A DNA stretch of 36,468 nucleotides from Spirogloea muscicola (Eukaryota > Streptophyta > Zygnematophyceae > Spirogloeales > Spirogloeaceae), in the NCBI GenBank assembly GCA_009602725.1, contig WELB01000151.1, positions 293,890 to 330,357 of the forward strand. Reading direction: 5' to 3'. Of this stretch, positions 1 through 10,959 are shown one piece after another. The position numbers and the translations under genes were made by a program. Each line of letters begins with the position of its first letter. The stretch's first letter is position 1. A model generated the notes under the pieces. It made no database searches. It was given only the letters and a program-made list of their open reading frames with translations, and was not told where the DNA came from.

Positions 1-256
1 CGCCGCCCGCCGCGGCGAGCCAGCTCGCTGGCTCGGCTCGCCCTGAGCCGCGCGCGCGCCTCCGGCCCGGCTCCGCAGCGGAGATCTGGCGGCAGCGCAG
101 GGCGGCGGCCGTGCGATCTGCCATGGCGGCATGACTGCTGTGGCTGCCTGCGGCTCCCGTGCATCATGCCGCTGCCGCCCGGCCTGCGCGCTCGCGACCT
201 CCGCGCTGCCGCGGGGCCTCTGAGGATGCACCTGCGCGCCTCTAGCGCGCCGAGCC

Positions 257-2572
257 ATGGCGTTCAAGCTCCTGCGCAGCGTGCTGTCCACCATTGCGCA
301 CGACATCGCCGACGACCTCAAGTACATCTTGGGCCGCCTCTTCAGCCGAGGCAGCCATTCCTCCTTCCCCTTTCTTATCGGCAACCAGCAGGTGACGATC
401 TCACCATGACATTTCGCAGATAACAGGCCGTCATGCTGCAAAGCCAAGCTGCAAAGCTCGGAGGGACGTCAGACACTGGCTTTCACCATGCAAGTTCTCA
501 TCCAGATGCTCTGCAGCAGGTCAATTGGGAGAACTACAACTACCCGCCTTTTCTGCGCTTGATTCACTATGAGCTCAACGATGTCGAGGTGAGCGCTTGG
601 GGCCGTGGAATTACCCTTTCTTACTTCCACTTGACTTAGGCTGCATGCATCTCCTTGTCGACCCACGCAAGCAGCAGTTGACTGTCGATGCAGTCAATTG
701 GCTTGAGCTGTCCTTACCTGCAGCCCTTATAGGCAGTGACGTAACACTCGCATGCTTTTGCATACAGGATATACATGCAAGGAGAGCCACTTTCTTTGCT
801 CACCTGGCCTTTGTCGTGGGGGTCGGCTCCTGCTTGGCAAACTGTAAGGCATCATCAGATGCGGCTAATTTCTGAGCCATCTGCAATTTATTATCTGCTG
901 ACCCTTGCATGGACGCCATTCTCCTGCAATGACAAGGAGTTGCATGGGGTGTATCATTTCTTGACCGGCCTGACTAGTACAAAGCAGTTAAGGACATCGA
1001 GCATCTTGCTCGCTGGTGATTACTTGTCATGCCTGAGGGGAGAAAGTGCAGTATAAGTATACATCTTCAAGTCTTCTTCTTCAAGTAAGCAGTGCTGTTA
1101 AGTTCCAAGTTCATACTTCGACGCATCGTTGGGTGCAGTGGGCGGCACAATTATTCTGGCATTGGGTGGTGTGCACGGAAAGGCCGTCACAATTGTCTAC
1201 TCCACGTTCAGTGAGTCTCTTTCCCGTGAACAACCTTGCTGACCTAGAATACGCTTTTTCGTAGGATGGCCTTTTTGGCTATGCATCTGAAACTTCAACG
1301 TACAGACTCAAGGCTCATCATTAGTGAGCACATGTCCCTACGTGTGCTCACTAGATGATGGCTTGATTGTGGTTGTTTGAGCCACTCTAATCAGCTCTTA
1401 GTGGCACAGTGTGCTCAGAATTGCAGCAGTTGCATGAGGAAAATTCTTTCTTGCATCCTCACTGGCTTATAAGTTATCCCTTGCAATGTGACAGACGTGG
1501 TAATTTTTGCAGTTGCTGGCTTGTACTCATTTTACATGTGTTACAAGGTAGAGCGACGCAAGACTATCATTGAGATTTACAATTATGTGCATGTTGCTGA
1601 CTCCTTGGCCCAGTTGCTCAAGCTTGACAGAGATCCATGGTGATTCCTGTGCAGGGTCTTGTGACCACCAATCTAAAGTTTAGTTTAAGATACCTGTGCA
1701 TACAGCCGGTGAGAGCTTCTCTTGCAATTTGGATGCCTAACCTGCTAGATGATCATGTCTGAAGTCATGCTGCTCGCATGCAGTCATTTTCAGAGCCTAT
1801 TGCAGCTGGCAAGACCATATTAACAGTGTAATCGCATGCTAAGCCTTGATGACACAAGATCCACAGACCACTTCTGATGCCTCTGGACCTTCCGAGCAAA
1901 AATGACACAAACAGAGCTTGCCCATGGCAGGTATTTATTTGTGCATTTGTTGCATTCTCCATAGTGAGTGGCTCAAATTACAACGGCTGGTTAAATCTTG
2001 CCAAGTCCCGGGTAGGTCAACAGCCTGTGTCGTACAGTAAGCTACTGAGCAAGTTCTTGCTTTGCAGGTGATGCCTTGTCTTAGATTTTGCTAGTACAGA
2101 CTATGCAACAGGAGCTGACAGATCACATTGATTGACAAGGGGACAGGTTGCCAGGGTGGAAAGGCTGTTCTGACTTGGCCTGATTGATGCATCTGTACCT
2201 GAAGTCTGTGTTGTCTTGATATGCAGCAATCTAAGCAACTGTCAGGCTTTTGGTATATATGGACCATCACAGAGTCATGCTTGTGGTCATTCAATGTGGT
2301 GCTCTCATGCACAGCCCTCTTATACGTGTCACTGGTAAGCCTTCAATCAGCTCAAAGGACCAGGCAGGTTTTGTGCCAATCATTCTACTGCAGCCAATCT
2401 GCTCTTGATGAAGAAGTGCTCAGTCATGCTTGACTAGTGGGCTTGACAGAGGCCGTCACACGTGCTCCGCGTGCAGACAAGAAGGGAAGGCAGGCCACTG
2501 GGGACTCCTCCAGTCAGCCTGCACCTGCGCGCCTCTCCGGCATCTTCATCCACAACATCTTCCAATCATTAA
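257..2572 (+). CDS. SCAMP-family secretory carrier membrane protein, 9 exons, 241 aa
   Basis: Secretory carrier membrane proteins are four-helix proteins of the Golgi, endosome and plasma-membrane recycling pathway. Exons: 257-391, 520-588, 768-843, 1139-1210, 1513-1547, 1655-1708, 1931-2011, 2227-2334, 2477-2572. All have GT-AG borders and every phase closes, giving 241 codons plus TAA. The hallmark is NYPPFLRLIHYEL (residues about 52-64), the SCAMP motif just before the first helix. Hydrophobic segments lie near residues 75-93, 94-105 with 110-128, 148-163 and 182-210. YSFYMCYK, VSGSNYNGWLNL and FWYIWTITESCLW fit the algal/protist form of the family. There are no NPF repeats at the N-terminus, and the tail is short and Ser/Thr-rich. 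The 256 bases upstream are GC-rich with no other gene. The family call rests on my memory of the motifs; the exon chain itself is well supported. Confidence 0.8.
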
Positions 2573-2980
2573 TATCAATAGATAAGCATGCCTAGCTTGT
2601 CATAGATGGTGTACAGGAAATGGCGGTACATTTGAGATTGCAGTTGGTGACTGCCTTGCAAAACTGGTCCTTCCTTGCATTGCAAGCAAGGGGGAGCTGT
2701 CAATGGCAGAATATGCAATCAATGAATGTTTCGCCCTGGAGGAGCTCGTAGGCGTTGCTGGCAGCAGAGCAGGCTAGTACAGCTACCAGGCTTTGTTAAA
2801 TTTCGCCACCACGTCCTCACCAGTGTACTATGGCCTTGACCGCCAATTTGCGCTTTGACAAGCAGCGTATGAGATTTGTGGCTGTAATAAAGAGTGCATA
2901 CAGTACCGTGACTCACTAAGCTGTTTTGCATGCAATTCTGCTGCTGCTTTTAACAACGGCTGTTGGCTTGAAGCACTTGC
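2573..2980. other. Convergent intergenic spacer with possible poly(A) signal
   Basis: This is the tail-to-tail spacer between the SCAMP and NOL genes. No coding exon is visible. On the + strand, TGTAATAAA at about 2884-2892 combines the green-algal TGTAA signal with AATAAA. It could end the SCAMP transcript about 310 bases past its stop. I saw no matching signal for NOL on the other strand. Confidence 0.4.
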
Positions 2981-5900
2981 TCACTCCTCAGGAAGGTAGC
3001 GACTTTTCCTGGCTCCGTAGAGCAGCCTCTGCAAGTCATTGATAACAGTAGGATATGAGTGTTGTGATACTTGACACATGATAAACTCACAGAAGCTATA
3101 CATAGTAACAACGTGCATGTGCCGAAATGCCTGCACTGCATGAGCTGGAACTGACCCTAAGTATTTGTATGTAGGCCTTTGGGCCCGTGAGGAAGCGAAT
3201 GTAAGTGCTGCTACTGCCACCAGCGCGAGGAACTTGCCGTATCCTAGGAACTAAATACTCAGCAACCTGGACAATGCACAAGGTGTTGTCATCAGAAGAC
3301 CTCATCTGCAGAGGAGCCTGTTTGGGGCCCATGATCACATGGAATTGTCAGGGTCATGCAAATGTGATTGCCATGCGGTTGTTGCAGGACCTTGTCAGCT
3401 GGCTCTGCTAGAGCGTTGATGAAGAACTTGGCCTGCACGTGAATAATTGCAAAATGAAGCATTCTCAGCTCTCAAGAAAGGCTGTGGCAACAGTTGCAGC
3501 TGCATCCACAATATGATTATTAACAGCAATGCGTCCTCTACCTGTCGGACAAACGAAAGGCATGCAAAGGGGCACGGACCTGACGTGTGTCGCCACCCGA
3601 CATTAGAAGGTCCGTTGTTACCATTCCTGGCTGTAAGATGAGGTGATGGGGCATCTCAGCAAGGCAATGCCCATGAACTATCCCCTTGCCATCGTCAAGC
3701 TTTGAACTTTCTGTCAGTGGCTGCAACTAGCAGCTGTGCCTACAGGAGCAACCACTGCTGGATAGGACAGTGAGTGCCACCAACCGAGAGATTGTGGACG
3801 ACCACATTCTCCACCTTCAGCATCTTTAGCTCAGCCTGCGTGTCTCATGCAGAATTAGGAGTAGAAGCGGAAGAGCACATACAGCAGATGCCTAGAGGGG
3901 CATAATAATGAGCGGAAGAAATTACACAGGCGTCTCACAAGTTTCCTTGACTCACTTTGTGACTATGAGGGGGACAAAGACATGCAACTTCGATGTCAAT
4001 CATGTACGTTCGTGCTGTCCACTTGACAAGGCAGGGCCACTCAAGTGTGGGCTCACAGTGCTACCTGCAAAGACTTGGTGAATTGAGCTAAGCTTCTTTT
4101 GGTTGCCCCGTAGACTGCGAACCTGCACATCTGATGAAGGTTGTCCACTTATTACAAAGACTAGACCTTCATCATGGATGTTGCAACTTTCATGGCAGTG
4201 CGCACTTCTTTTCAGTACGTAGGCAAGTTGCATGCTGCCGACCCAGCAACTTGGTGTACCTGCATGACAAAATAGCTCGTTATTAGTTACCCACGGCATT
4301 ACATGTCACGTGTTTTATCTGCTACTGCTGCAGGCCCTTGATCTCAAGAGAAAGCTCATTCTCACACTAGCAGTAGATTTTCTTAGCAATTGGAGCAATG
4401 TGGCATTGAGAACAACAAACCTAAAAGTACAAGCAGCAACTGTGGAGCTTGGCAGTGCAAGGGGTTCTATTGATAAAGCACGCATTGGGAGAAGCCACTG
4501 TCTACATCTTCAGCTCGCACACCTGGGGGTCGCATTGCCATCTGACCCGGCGCCATCCATGTTGAAGATGTGCCCTCCCCTTGGCTGCTCCCGCATCATC
4601 CTCATAGCCTGCGACGGCCACAGCACAGGCTGCACTGTTGATGCGAGGAGCCAACATGCTTACTGTTGTGCTTACTGTGCATCCTTATAGCTGTTTGCAC
4701 TTTCCCTGTTGCTCAGACATATGCAAGTCACTTCCATCAACAAGCTGCCTTAATGATTGCATGATGCAGTCTTAAGCGTGCACCAAAGAGAGACAGCCAT
4801 ACACAATTTCTGTCCACTATTCTCACTAGCTGCTCAACCGACTCCTCTGCACCCTGCATTTGCTAATATCTATGATATGCATGAGGTACCTCTAGTTACT
4901 GTCGATCACAAAGTTGACTGAGCAACCTTGCTGCCGTGGATATGGCAGAGACACTACTTATGAACTTCTACGGACAGAATGGACAAAGCTCAGATGGGTC
5001 CAAAGCTTGTCAAGTGACGCACTCCTACATGCTTGAAACTCTAGACTACTGCAGTTTAGGAAATTGGCACTTGTTAAAGGCTGCAAGAGAAGTTCTTGCA
5101 CACTCTAGGTTGATGAGCTTGGGTCACACTGTGGTTTGGCCCACCTGACGGCAGCAGAGCATTACACCTAACGTATTGGTCTCCACTATCTCCCTGGGGC
5201 ACAACGCACCAGACCACCAAGATTCACACATGAATATCCTGCGTTTGTTGCTGTACTAGGCTCACAGAGACACCTTCATGGCACACTGGCAACTCAGGCT
5301 TACTGATAGTGGCAATTGATGGCACCTACAGCAACTCAGGCTTCCAAACAGGAGACGACCCATGGTTTTAGCTGCCAAAGGTCCTGTGCAGTCTGTAAAC
5401 AGCTCAGTAAACATCACATGGAAGGCAAGGAGAGGGAATTACGCTATAGACTTGTTGTCCGTCTCAATCAGTGGCTTGTATGTATACGCATTCGAGCCTG
5501 CATTGTTGATCTGTCCAGCGAAAGGACTGCAAGCATGATGAGCTCCAATGGGTCCGTGATTATGCAAGATCTCAAGCGGAGAAGGACTTTGACTCACCCA
5601 GATGTCAATGTGGTCAAGGTGGTCTTTGGCATAGACAGCAAGTTGCTCTACGTCCTCGGCGACACTGACATCGCAGGTTGTCCCCTACTTCAGCACAGCA
5701 AGGACAGCAGACATGATCAGAGCTTGCTACTCATATCCAGACGCCAAGGTCAACCCTCGACTGGCAAGTTGTGGCCCAGTCAATCCGGACATGGCCGATC
5801 AAGAGGATGAGGCAACACCAGGGTCCTGCGGGCAGGGGTTTAGGGTTTAGGGGTTTAGGATTTGGGCGCACCCATACGCGCTCGGCCTTGTGATCCTGCT

Positions 5901-6688
5901 GGAGCTCGCGCACCGCGCTCTTTATTCTGTCTCCTGTGAGGGGAGGCGCTCTTTGTGGCCCTAAGGTCGAATAGCGGGAGCCAATCTCCAGTCTCGTGCT
6001 CAGCTACTCAGCTTGACAAATGAGATGAGAAGCTCTGACTCGCATGACCCATTTGGCCGGGGGAGAGGGGAGGGCTCAGAGCTCAGGGCTTCGGGTGCCG
6101 TCGCCCAGGCAAGCAGGCAGGCAGAGCAGCGGATGCTGCGCCAGCGCGGGTGAGGCTGCTTCTCACCGGACCGGGAGCAGACGAGGACGCTGTCGCCCTC
6201 GCGCAGGAACTCCCGCGCCAGCGCCAAGCCCACGCCTGCTCCGCCATTGAAGCTCGCTGCCCACTGAAGGACCTGGCAGCGCGACCCGTGGCCGCTCGGC
6301 TCTGCAGCACCTAATGCCGCGGAGCACAATCGCGGCCTTGCCCACCTTTGGTGCCGCCGGTGATGAGGACGTTGTAAGGAGGCGCTTGGCTGGCGAGGCG
6401 CGAGCCGGGCGCCACAGCGGCGCCCGCCTCCAAGCGGCAGGCGGGCCGCTGCCGCAGGAGCGCCGTGGCGGAGCGCGGCGGGTCGGCGAGGTGCTTCGCG
6501 GCGGCCATGAGCGGGCTCGGCCTGCAGCTGGAGGCAGCCCAATGGGGGCCCCGCAGCGACGGCTCCGGCCCACACCCGCCGGCAGTATGGCGCCGCGGCG
6601 CGCCGCCATGGCAAGTGCTCGCGCCGCCACAGGCGGCGGGGCCGGCGACGGCGGCCATGGCGTGGCCTCGGGGGGCAGGTTGGGTCAA
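2981..6688 (-). CDS. NOL: Chlorophyll b reductase NOL (NYC1-like SDR), 13 exons, 371 aa
   Basis: NOL reduces chlorophyll b to 7-hydroxymethyl-chlorophyll a, the first step of chlorophyll b turnover and light-harvesting-complex breakdown on the stromal side of thylakoids. Exons (5' to 3', minus strand): 6688-6346, 6235-6167, 5933-5872, 5684-5598, 5510-5452, 5193-5145, 4608-4523, 4122-4065, 3835-3785, 3630-3580, 3432-3391, 3266-3156, 3028-2981. All phases close to 372 codons including TGA. SDR features: PYNVLITGGTKGVG cofactor loop (about 104-117), NNAG (189-192), and catalytic YGATK (Tyr256, Lys260). NOL signatures are PGMVTTDLLMSG and TYIRFLTGPKAY. Residues 1 to about 100 look like an Ala/Arg-rich transit peptide. 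ATG at 6658 is an equally possible start. No membrane helix is seen, so this is NOL rather than NYC1. The donor after exon 5 (GTCTAT) is weak, but its phase fits. An unrelated retrotransposon ends 128 bases upstream. Confidence 0.93.
5835..5866 (+). repeat. Interstitial telomere-like repeat inside a NOL intron
   Basis: Imperfect units of GGGTTTAG read on the + strand: ggggtttagggtttagg, ggtttagg, then a decayed unit. This is the plant/green-algal telomere repeat TTTAGGG. It lies in the intron between NOL exons 3 and 4 (5685-5871), ending 6 bases from exon 3. Confidence 0.75.
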
Positions 6689-6816
6689 AGCGGGTTTGGA
6701 GTGCTTAGGGGTTATGAAAATGCGTGTATATTAAGAGATGGGGAGGCCATGTGTGGCCAAGTACAAAGGCAAGCACATTGGACAAATGTACGTCACCTGC
6801 TGCTAAGCTGACCCGC

Positions 6817-9800
6817 TCAGTAACCACGAGTCAGCACATAGAGGTCGCTAGCTGATGCTCGAATACCGGACGGCAATTGACTAGCTCTTGTGCCAGCAGC
6901 TAAGGCTCGACCAGCTTTCTGATGCAGAGCATACGCCTGAGCTCGTTGCAGACAGGTTGACACTCGACGTCGCAGAAATGACAGATAGGCTGCCGGCATA
7001 CCCATCTGGGCTGGGAGCATATCCTCGCGTCGTGCATATCCCAGACTCGCTATGTTCTCGAGTAGGGTATGGAAGCGAGGACCCAAGCAGCCGAAAGTGT
7101 CGATTGCGGCCGGGAGGAGGTGGTCACTGCGGGGGTAGTCTGAGTAGTGTCGGAGCTTTTTCTGCTCAGCACCTCCCACTGCGTGGCCAGCAATGTGTGT
7201 GGAAGCGGAACTCTTGTATGCCTCAGTCACCACCACATCAACCAAAGCTCGTGGGCCTCCGCCAGGTTGTACACCCACAATGTCCAGGGTGCGACGGTGA
7301 TGGCCTCCCTGGGAATCCGTGGTGATGGGCATTACATTGCTCACTTCAACGATGGCGCGGTAGCCGGCGTCGCGCATCAAGCCCGCCAGGGCGTCCCGTA
7401 GGAGATTGTGGACGCCCACCACCTCAGGGCCTGTGGGACACCGCAGCATGTGGGTGGCTAGGTCTCCGCCCTCCGTACGGAAGCCACACTCACACTGAGT
7501 TACTCCAATCAGGCAGGTCGGGGGCAGGCCCAGGAACAGCTGGAGAAGCGTCCGGAATGCTTCAGGGCTGATTTTGAAAGCGTTGTGGATTGCGTGTGTG
7601 GTGAGCCAATCCGTTGCCCCAGGCGTTGCGAGCGATGTGAGACGTGCCAGACTCCTTGGATTGGTCTTGATATCCGGCATCGTCCTCAACGCCTTGCGAC
7701 GCTCGTCCTCAACTGCCGCAACGAGTCTGGCCTGTGCCGCTTTGTCTGGTGCTTGAGCAAGCGCTGAGAAGGGGGTGAGGAGGGGTTGTAGGGACGGGAA
7801 GGAGCCGAGTGCTGACTCCCGGATGCTCCTCAGTTGTACTTGGAATGCCAAGGAGCCTTCCTCCACCTCGGCTGCAGGGCCGGCCAGGCAAGGGAAGCGC
7901 AAGGGAAGAAGGGAGGCAACCTGGTGCCAGCAACCGAGAAAGGCTGCCTGCGCCGTCTGTTCAAGTGACCGGCAGCCCAGGCCGCCCATTCGTGTGGGAA
8001 GGGATGCCTGCAGGGAGGATGAAGGTGAGGGGAAGGATGGGTGTTGAATCAGGGAAGCCAGGGTTTGCCGGAGGGAGGTGTCGAACTCCTTGTACAGCTC
8101 GCCCACCATGTCCGTTGGGGCGACTGTCCGCTGCAGGTAGCCAGCTCGTTGACCGATGCAGCGAGTAAGGATGGCCAGCGCCAGCTGCGGATCTCCGAGG
8201 AGGGGAAGGGAGGGAAGGGGGGCAAGGTGTTGCTGCAGGCGTTCACGCAAGTCCTCCGCAATGTGGGATGGTGTGCCAAGGGGAACTTTGAGAACAGCCA
8301 GCCCATTGGCAGGGGTCTGGCAGCCTGGTGGGAGCTGGAGGTTGGTGGGGAGGGGGCGTGGTGACCATGCCACGTTCTTGGTGGGGCAGACCCGCAGGCC
8401 CATTGTGCTCAGTTCGTGTACGAGCAAGGGATAAGCCGCCATGACTTCTGACGGTGGGCCGACGATATGTGTGTCGTCTGCATAGGAGGGGAAGAGGAGG
8501 TTCGGGTGCAGGCTTTGGGTGCGCCGTAGTGCTCGGGAATGTGCCAAGGCGAAAAGTATGGGGCTGAGGGGATCTCCCTGGCGTGTGCCAGTTGTGGACC
8601 ATAAGGTCGTCCAAGACTCCTCCGAACGCCACAGCAGCCGCCCTGGCCGGCCATAGGCCATGAGGAAATAGGGGATTAAGGAGGGGAAGTGATCACGCAG
8701 CTCCTCCATGATGGCGTTGCGCTCCACAGTGTTGAATGCATTGGCTATGTCCAATCCAAGGACCATGTGTGATGGGTTGACATCCAGCGCTGCGCGGATC
8801 CCGTGGACGAGGGCCTCTGCCCCGCAGGACATGCCAGCACCAAATTGGTGGGGTGCAAAATGGGTGGACAGCTGGGACTTTAGCTCGCCGCACAAAGCCT
8901 TGGTCACCAGCCGCATTATTACTTCTGTCATGGCGATGGGCCTGACACCACCTGACGGCTTGGCCAGGGCCAGCAGGTGGCTGGAGTTGAGAGCGTCGGC
9001 GATGCGGGGGGGGATGGTGGCTCTGGTGATGTGCCGGCAGGTGGAGAGGAGCAGAGAGAAGCTTCTTTCGTCTCCATTTTGGAAGATGTCCCGTAGGTGC
9101 TCGAAGAGCCATCCAGAAGGGCCTCCAGACACCATTCGGGGGGCTTTGGTGAGGGCCGTGCGGAGCGCATCTGCTGAAAGTTCAAGAGGAGTGGGGAGCT
9201 CGCCAACCCAGGGCTCAAGAGGGTGCTGAGGAGGAGGATGCAGCTGGCGCAAGGTGGCTTCAGTGGCCTCATTGTTTGCTGCCAAGGGGTCGGGGCAGAG
9301 GGCCTGAGCGGCTCGAGAGAGCTCTCCTGCTCTGCCAAAGCGTCTTGCACGCGCTAGGTTGCCAATCATGGACTGTTGAGAGGGCTGGTTGCGGGTGCCT
9401 CCACGTGCACGTCGTTCTGAGAGCGCGACCCGAGCGGCTGCTGCACGCTGCTGAGCCAGCTCCTCCCACTTGCCGCTGGCGAAGCGAGCCAATCTGTCCT
9501 GAAGGCATTTGCGGCCACCAACGCCAAAGGAGGGAAGAGGGCCAAGCACGAGCTTGGGGAAGAGCAGGTACAGCGCCCAGGCCGCCTCGTCCAGAGGGTC
9601 AGCTTCCACGCGTGAGAGGATGGGCGTCAGCACCTTGCAGCACCCACGTCGTGCCCACTTGGGAATGTGGCGGAGGTTGTGGAGCCCGTCGGGGATGAGG
9701 AGGGGAAGGAGGTCCACTGTTGCTGCCCAGTGCCAGCTCTCGGGAGAGGGAGGTGGTGGAGGACGGGCTGAGCCCGGCAGGTGCGACGTTGCTGCCTGCT

Positions 9801-10584
9801 CTTCGCGGTTTCGTTGGTTCTGGCATGAACGAGCATGGACTGGCAATCCTCTTGGGCGGTAACGGCGCTGGCAGCCCGGACAGGGGACCCGCGTGGCTGG
9901 GGCTTCTCCGAGGCCAGTGCGGGCTGGGCGCTGTTGAGAAGAGCGGCCCTGCCGACGGCGACCGGGTCCAGGGCGGCTTCCGGCTTGATGACAGCTTTCC
10001 ACAACCCGCGCAGGCGGCGGCGGAGGTAGAGGTAACAGAGGAGGTAGAGGGAGCAACGGTGGCGGCTCCGGAGCGGGCACTGGGGGATGAACTGGAGAGT
10101 GCAAGGGTGGAGCTGGGGGGGGAGAGGGACGGAGCAGAGCCAACAAACTCAAAGGCCGCCAGGTGGGGGAATCACTTGATCGTGGTGGGCTGACGACAAT
10201 GCCAACTCGCGGGTCCATGTTCGGAGTTTCGGAGTCTGCATCCGAGGTGGCCGAGCTTGGATGTGCAAGCAGCTGGGCTTGCTCGACAGGCGCAGACACT
10301 CCGACGCCAAGGAACTCGGGCTCCGGTGTCGACGTTGATGTCGTGGTCGCCACAGGCGTGCGCACAATCTGAGGGCTGCGACCCTCGCTCGCGGCGGCCT
10401 CCGCACCCGCTGGAGCAGGGGGAGGGAGAGGAGCTGGAGGGGCCGCTGGGAGGATGGGCAGGGTGGCCCCTGACGCAGTGGCGGCCCTCGACGCAGCAGT
10501 CGTGCTGCGGGTGCCGTAAGAGCGAGCGGCGCGCCGAAGCGAAGAGCTGCGCGAGCCGCCTCGGCTCTTAGCAGCCCCCAGCAT
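6817..10584 (-). CDS. Non-LTR retrotransposon polyprotein (R2-like, zinc finger-RT-RLE), 1255 aa
   Basis: A full-length uninterrupted ORF, hence a young copy. The order is: a Pro-rich N-terminus (about 45-215); a CCHC-type finger CPGCQRRY...HARSC (about 235-254); reverse transcriptase with AKPSGGVRPIAM, GLDIANAFNTV, TRQGDPLSPILFA (about 665-677) and the catalytic YADD (about 701-704); then a second zinc motif CECGFRTEGG...HMLRC (about 1030-1049). After that comes HHRRTLDIVG...ALVDVVVTEAYKSS...KKLRHYSDYP, which resembles the restriction-like endonuclease of R2/NeSL-type elements. No AP endonuclease, RNase H, OTU or Ulp1 region is visible. This layout is typical of site-selective LINEs that integrate by target-primed reverse transcription. 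The last residues, SDLYVLTRGY, recur in all truncated relatives in the window. The 3' UTR cannot extend much past about 6740, because NOL starts at 6688. Clade placement (R2, Utopia or other) is not settled. Confidence 0.9.
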   Translation of the reverse strand: MLGAAKSRGGSRSSSLRRAARSYGTRSTTAASRAATASGATLPILPAAPPAPLPPPAPAGAEAAASEGRSPQIVRTPVATTTSTSTPEPEFLGVGVSAPVEQAQLLAHPSSATSDADSETPNMDPRVGIVVSPPRSSDSPTWRPLSLLALLRPSPPPAPPLHSPVHPPVPAPEPPPLLPLPPLLPLPPPPPARVVESCHQAGSRPGPGRRRQGRSSQQRPARTGLGEAPATRVPCPGCQRRYRPRGLPVHARSCQNQRNREEQAATSHLPGSARPPPPPSPESWHWAATVDLLPLLIPDGLHNLRHIPKWARRGCCKVLTPILSRVEADPLDEAAWALYLLFPKLVLGPLPSFGVGGRKCLQDRLARFASGKWEELAQQRAAAARVALSERRARGGTRNQPSQQSMIGNLARARRFGRAGELSRAAQALCPDPLAANNEATEATLRQLHPPPQHPLEPWVGELPTPLELSADALRTALTKAPRMVSGGPSGWLFEHLRDIFQNGDERSFSLLLSTCRHITRATIPPRIADALNSSHLLALAKPSGGVRPIAMTEVIMRLVTKALCGELKSQLSTHFAPHQFGAGMSCGAEALVHGIRAALDVNPSHMVLGLDIANAFNTVERNAIMEELRDHFPSLIPYFLMAYGRPGRLLWRSEESWTTLWSTTGTRQGDPLSPILFALAHSRALRRTQSLHPNLLFPSYADDTHIVGPPSEVMAAYPLLVHELSTMGLRVCPTKNVAWSPRPLPTNLQLPPGCQTPANGLAVLKVPLGTPSHIAEDLRERLQQHLAPLPSLPLLGDPQLALAILTRCIGQRAGYLQRTVAPTDMVGELYKEFDTSLRQTLASLIQHPSFPSPSSSLQASLPTRMGGLGCRSLEQTAQAAFLGCWHQVASLLPLRFPCLAGPAAEVEEGSLAFQVQLRSIRESALGSFPSLQPLLTPFSALAQAPDKAAQARLVAAVEDERRKALRTMPDIKTNPRSLARLTSLATPGATDWLTTHAIHNAFKISPEAFRTLLQLFLGLPPTCLIGVTQCECGFRTEGGDLATHMLRCPTGPEVVGVHNLLRDALAGLMRDAGYRAIVEVSNVMPITTDSQGGHHRRTLDIVGVQPGGGPRALVDVVVTEAYKSSASTHIAGHAVGGAEQKKLRHYSDYPRSDHLLPAAIDTFGCLGPRFHTLLENIASLGYARREDMLPAQMGMPAAYLSFLRRRVSTCLQRAQAYALHQKAGRALAAGTRASQLPSGIRASASDLYVLTRGY

Positions 10585-10676
10585 GGCGTCGGGGCCGGCG
10601 GGGGCGCTGGCGCACGCGAGTCAGCGGGCAGCGGACGGCGGCGGCGGCGGCGGCGGCCGCGGACGGCGGCGGGGAG

Positions 10677-10870
10677 AAAGCGGCTGCTGATATGAAAGAA
10701 TCGGGGGAGGGTGGGGAGCCGTTCAATGGGGGCAAGGGCTGTGAGAGAGGCCAGCCCAAAGAGGTTATGGGGGTTCGCACGACAGCCTCCGCTCCAGTTG
10801 CTGCACTTCGCCCAGTGTTGACAGCCTGGTCTGCGCTGCGTTCACTGTCGGGGCTGGCTGTCATCTGGGC
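10677..10870 (-). mobile_element. 3' tail of a second retrotransposon copy abutting the full-length one
   Basis: Read on the minus strand, this carries GGGCTGGCC...ACAGCCC (hairpin at 10737-10757) and then CGATTCTTTCATATCAGCAG plus CCGC. That is the 3' end seen in the copies at 19.5 and 20.95 kb. It sits immediately upstream of the GC-rich leader of the full-length element (ATG at 10584), so two copies appear head-to-tail. The right boundary is approximate. Confidence 0.6.
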
Positions 10871-10959
10871 TCAACCACATCAAGCCCCGTTGGTGAGGCC
10901 CTCGGCGTGGTAATTCTCGCACGTCTTGAACGAAACAGCCCTTCCTCAGCAAGGCGATG

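Noticed and set aside
4380-4470. FVVLNATLLQLL as a candidate NOL exon after exon 7
   Set aside because: The phase fits, but it lacks the YGATK motif. The true exon with YGATKRS lies at 4065-4122.
4310-4690. 126-codon + strand ORF
   Set aside because: Antisense shadow of NOL exon 7 (GGHIFNMDGAG) plus intron.
5316-5810. 164-codon + strand ORF
   Set aside because: It overlaps NOL exons 4 and 5 antisense. The minus-strand exons have clear family motifs and matching phases.
6000-6614. 204-codon minus-strand ORF
   Set aside because: It mixes NOL exon 2 (frame correct) with intron sequence. The exon chain explains it.
8708-9229. 173-codon + strand ORF, plus similar ones within 6.8-10.6 kb
   Set aside because: Antisense to the retrotransposon polyprotein, with no own motifs.
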